A stretch of DNA of 7,161 nucleotides from CAZEVY01 sp964515555 (GTDB lineage: Bacteria; Acidobacteriota; Terriglobia; Bryobacterales; Bryobacteraceae). Positions 5,461 to 7,161 of this stretch are shown here, piece by piece. The position numbers and the translations under genes are program-made. How positions within the stretch are numbered: the stretch's first letter is position 1; the number at the start of each line of letters is the position of its first letter. The notes under the pieces were generated by a model that saw only the letters and a list, made by a program, of their open reading frames with translations, had not been told where the DNA came from and did no database searches. The stretch spans positions 1 through 7,161 of the forward strand of contig CAZEVY010000162.1 in the NCBI GenBank assembly GCA_964515555.1, read 5' to 3'.

Positions 5461-6452
5461 GACGCCACCGTCCCCAGCAGCCGGTAATTCCCGTCCGGCG
5501 CCGACAGCGCCTCGAGCGCGGTCACCAGAATGTCGTTCGACGGCGGCGCATCCCCGCCGGCCACGTCGACCCCGTGGTTCCGGAGCGCCACCGCCAGCCA
5601 GGCGCGGGCCAGCCGCGAACGCGATTTCTCCCGCAGGGATCGCGCCAGCTCCAGCGTCCCTCCGAGTGACGCCGTGCTTCCTTGCAAGCCGACCAGCGCC
5701 AGCGCGGTGGTCTCCGGATACGAGGGCAGCTTTACGTCCTGCACCAGCTTGTTGCCGTAATTCCAGCCGCCGTCGGCGCAGCGCCGGTCGGCGAGCATGC
5801 GCTCGGCCATGCCGACGCGCCACTCGATCGCCTTGACGCCCGGCCATTTCCTGGCGCGCATCGGCCCCAGGCTCTTCTTCAGCGCGATGAGCGCGTGCGC
5901 CGTCGGCTCCACCCACGACGTATTCTTCGGAAGCCACGGCCATCCCTGGACGCTGGCGTCGTGCTGCACGGCCCCCGGCTGCAGCTTGTTGATGATGCGC
6001 TTCCACAGCGCGCCTTCGTCGCCCTTCACCCGGATCAGCCACTCGACTCCGCGGTCGAAGGCCCGGTCGGCGACCCCACGAACGCAGTGCAGCGTCACCG
6101 CCAGCGCCGTACCCCAGCCGGGCTGGTCGACTCCGGCGCCGGGACGCCATCCGCCGTCCGGCGACTGCCAGGACCGCACCGCCGACCACGCCTTCTCGAC
6201 CGCCGCCGCCGCCGCGTCGCCCTCCAGCGCACAGCGCCGCGGCGGAGAGGTCGGAGATTCCCCAGGGCTACACGGCGCCGCGCCCGCCGCGGCTGCGTCG
6301 TGCGCTGGTCCATCCATGAGCGCCAGCATCGTGTAGGCCGTCGGCTCGAGCCACGACTTCTTGCCGCGGAAGTAGCCCCAGCCGCCGTCGGGATTTTGCG
6401 AGTCGATCAGGTAGCGGCGCCGAGCCGCCAGGTCCGCGGTCATTCTCCTCAC
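5457..6452 (-). CDS. prenyltransferase/squalene-cyclase-like toroid repeat protein
   Basis: A 331-residue protein with repeats of the terpenoid-cyclase/prenyltransferase alpha-toroid type. QW-like units are SQNPDGGWGYF at 18-28, QSPDGGWRPG at 96-105 and CADGGWNYG at 225-233, and related blocks SWLEPTAY at 33-40 and SWVEPTAH at 179-186. Full bacterial squalene-hopene cyclases are about 630 residues and carry a DXDD catalytic motif; that motif is absent here and the protein is about half that length, so cyclase activity is doubtful. A low-complexity Ala/Pro/Ser insert (about 48-85) interrupts the first repeats. No signal peptide or membrane segment is seen. GTG at 6452 is taken as start, with AGGA about 11 nt upstream; ATG at 6443 is an alternative but has GAGGAG too close to it. 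The stop overlaps the start of the DUF362 gene, so the two likely act in one process, still unidentified. Confidence 0.8.
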   Translation of the reverse strand: MRRMTADLAARRRYLIDSQNPDGGWGYFRGKKSWLEPTAYTMLALMDGPAHDAAAAGAAPCSPGESPTSPPRRCALEGDAAAAAVEKAWSAVRSWQSPDGGWRPGAGVDQPGWGTALAVTLHCVRGVADRAFDRGVEWLIRVKGDEGALWKRIINKLQPGAVQHDASVQGWPWLPKNTSWVEPTAHALIALKKSLGPMRARKWPGVKAIEWRVGMAERMLADRRCADGGWNYGNKLVQDVKLPSYPETTALALVGLQGSTASLGGTLELARSLREKSRSRLARAWLAVALRNHGVDVAGGDAPPSNDILVTALEALSAPDGNYRLLGTVAS

Positions 6453-6500
6453 CCATCGGCTTATCCTGGTGATTCCTTTAGGCTTAGTCAGGCGCTGCGG

Positions 6501-6506
6501 TACAAT
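6501..6506 (+). promoter_or_regulatory. putative -10 hexamer of a leaderless acnA promoter
   Basis: TACAAT matches the -10 consensus at 5 of 6 positions and ends 8 nt before the acnA ATG. Transcription would start at or within about 2 nt of the ATG. The 8 nt between (CGCAACTG) contain no Shine-Dalgarno sequence. The -35 region is poor; TTAGGC at 6478-6483 is at the right distance but matches weakly. The 62-nt gap 6453-6514 must hold promoters for both divergent units; I found no convincing one for the minus strand. Confidence 0.45.
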
Positions 6507-6514
6507 CGCAACTG

Positions 6515-7161
6515 ATGAGTGCTTCCAACAGCTTCGGCGCTCGCGGCGCGATCACGGCCGGCGGGCGCGAGTACACCGTTTTCCGCCTGTCGGCGGTAGG
6601 AAACACGGCCCGCCTGCCGTACTCCATCCGCGTGCTCCTCGAAAACCTCCTCCGCCACGAGGACGGCGTCACCGTGACCGCCGACGACATCCGCGCGCTC
6701 GCCGCCTACGACGGGGGCCGCGCCGAGCGCGAGATCAGCTTCATGCCCGCGCGCGTCCTGCTCCAGGACTTTACGGGCGTGCCCTGCGTCGTCGACCTGG
6801 CCGCGATGCGCGACGCGCTCGCGAAGCTCGGCGTCGATCCCCGCCGCGCCAATCCGCTCCTGCCCGCCGACCTGGTCATCGACCACTCCGTCCAGGTGGA
6901 CCACTTCGGCGCCGCCGACTCGTTTCAGTTGAACGCGCTGCTCGAGTTCCAGCGCAACCAGGAGCGGTACCGCTTTCTGCGATGGGGCCAGTCGGCGTTC
7001 TCCAACTTCCGGGTCGTGCCACCCGACACCGGCATCGTGCACCAGGTGAATCTCGAATTCCTCGCGCCCGTGGTCTTCACGTCGACGCGCGACGGGCACA
7101 CCTGCGCCTATCCCGACACGCTGATCGGCACCGACTCGCACACCACGATGATCAACGGGCT
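6515..7161 (+). CDS. acnA: aconitate hydratase A, N-terminal part (cut by window end)
   Basis: The first 215 codons of an AcnA/IRP-type aconitase, which interconverts citrate and isocitrate in the TCA cycle in the cytosol; full length is usually about 900 residues. Recognised blocks are LPYSIRVLLENLLR at 34-47, PARVLLQDFTGVP at 78-90 (substrate-site region), DHSVQVD at 123-129, VVPPDTGIVHQVNLEFLAP at 167-185, and YPDTLIGTDSHTTMING at 199-215, which includes the catalytic D-S-H segment. The cysteine ligands of the [4Fe-4S] cluster lie beyond the window. The ATG at 6515 gives an N-terminus of normal length and follows a -10-like hexamer closely. At position 171 an aspartate stands where most relatives have glycine (VPPGTGI). 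The gene is divergent from the toroid-DUF362 unit and probably functionally unrelated to it. Confidence 0.95.
   Translation, partial: MSASNSFGARGAITAGGREYTVFRLSAVGNTARLPYSIRVLLENLLRHEDGVTVTADDIRALAAYDGGRAEREISFMPARVLLQDFTGVPCVVDLAAMRDALAKLGVDPRRANPLLPADLVIDHSVQVDHFGAADSFQLNALLEFQRNQERYRFLRWGQSAFSNFRVVPPDTGIVHQVNLEFLAPVVFTSTRDGHTCAYPDTLIGTDSHTTMING

Noticed and set aside
5461..6189. Upstream extension of the DUF362 frame inside the toroid gene.
   Set aside because: It is a shadow frame of the toroid gene. The twin-arginine signal must be N-terminal, which places the start at about 5460.

Overview
The window is about 7.2 kb of GC-rich, gene-dense bacterial chromosome. The set of families (a CehA/McbA-like PHP hydrolase, a LarA-like protein, paired Flp pilins, a toroid-repeat protein next to a DUF362 protein, and an AcnA-type aconitase) looks like Acidobacteriota, perhaps the Solibacter/Bryobacter side. 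That placement rests on recognising families and base composition, not on a database match. I see no rRNA, tRNA, CRISPR array, insertion sequence, integrase or phage gene.

Layout. (1) Positions 1-3590, plus strand: a compact three-gene run. It holds the 3' part of a PHP-type metallohydrolase, a classical short-chain dehydrogenase/reductase (SDR) starting 17 nt after it, and 12 nt further on a LarA/DUF2088-type protein that appears to keep the nickel-pincer active-site residues. An SDR beside a LarA homologue suggests processing of a 2-hydroxy acid or sugar acid; the substrate cannot be read from sequence. (2) Positions 3608-4378, minus strand: two nearly identical 68-residue Flp/type IVb prepilins, each with its own AGGAG ribosome binding site and its own intrinsic terminator. 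Between them lies a long imperfect stem-loop. (3) Positions 4519-6452, minus strand: a two-gene unit. A cytosolic-looking protein with squalene-cyclase/prenyltransferase-like repeats is followed by a DUF362 protein with a twin-arginine signal, whose likely TTG start overlaps the upstream stop codon. (4) From 6515, plus strand: the first 215 codons of aconitate hydratase A, transcribed divergently from region 3 and cut by the window end.

Two plus-strand genes (the LarA-like gene and acnA) have a good -10-like hexamer only 6-8 nt before the ATG and no Shine-Dalgarno sequence, which suggests leaderless transcripts. The pilins, in contrast, have strong Shine-Dalgarno sequences.

No complete novel defence or mobile system is visible. 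The items most worth following are the PHP-SDR-LarA-like operon, the translationally coupled toroid-DUF362 pair, and the duplicated pilin-terminator units with the structured spacer between them.
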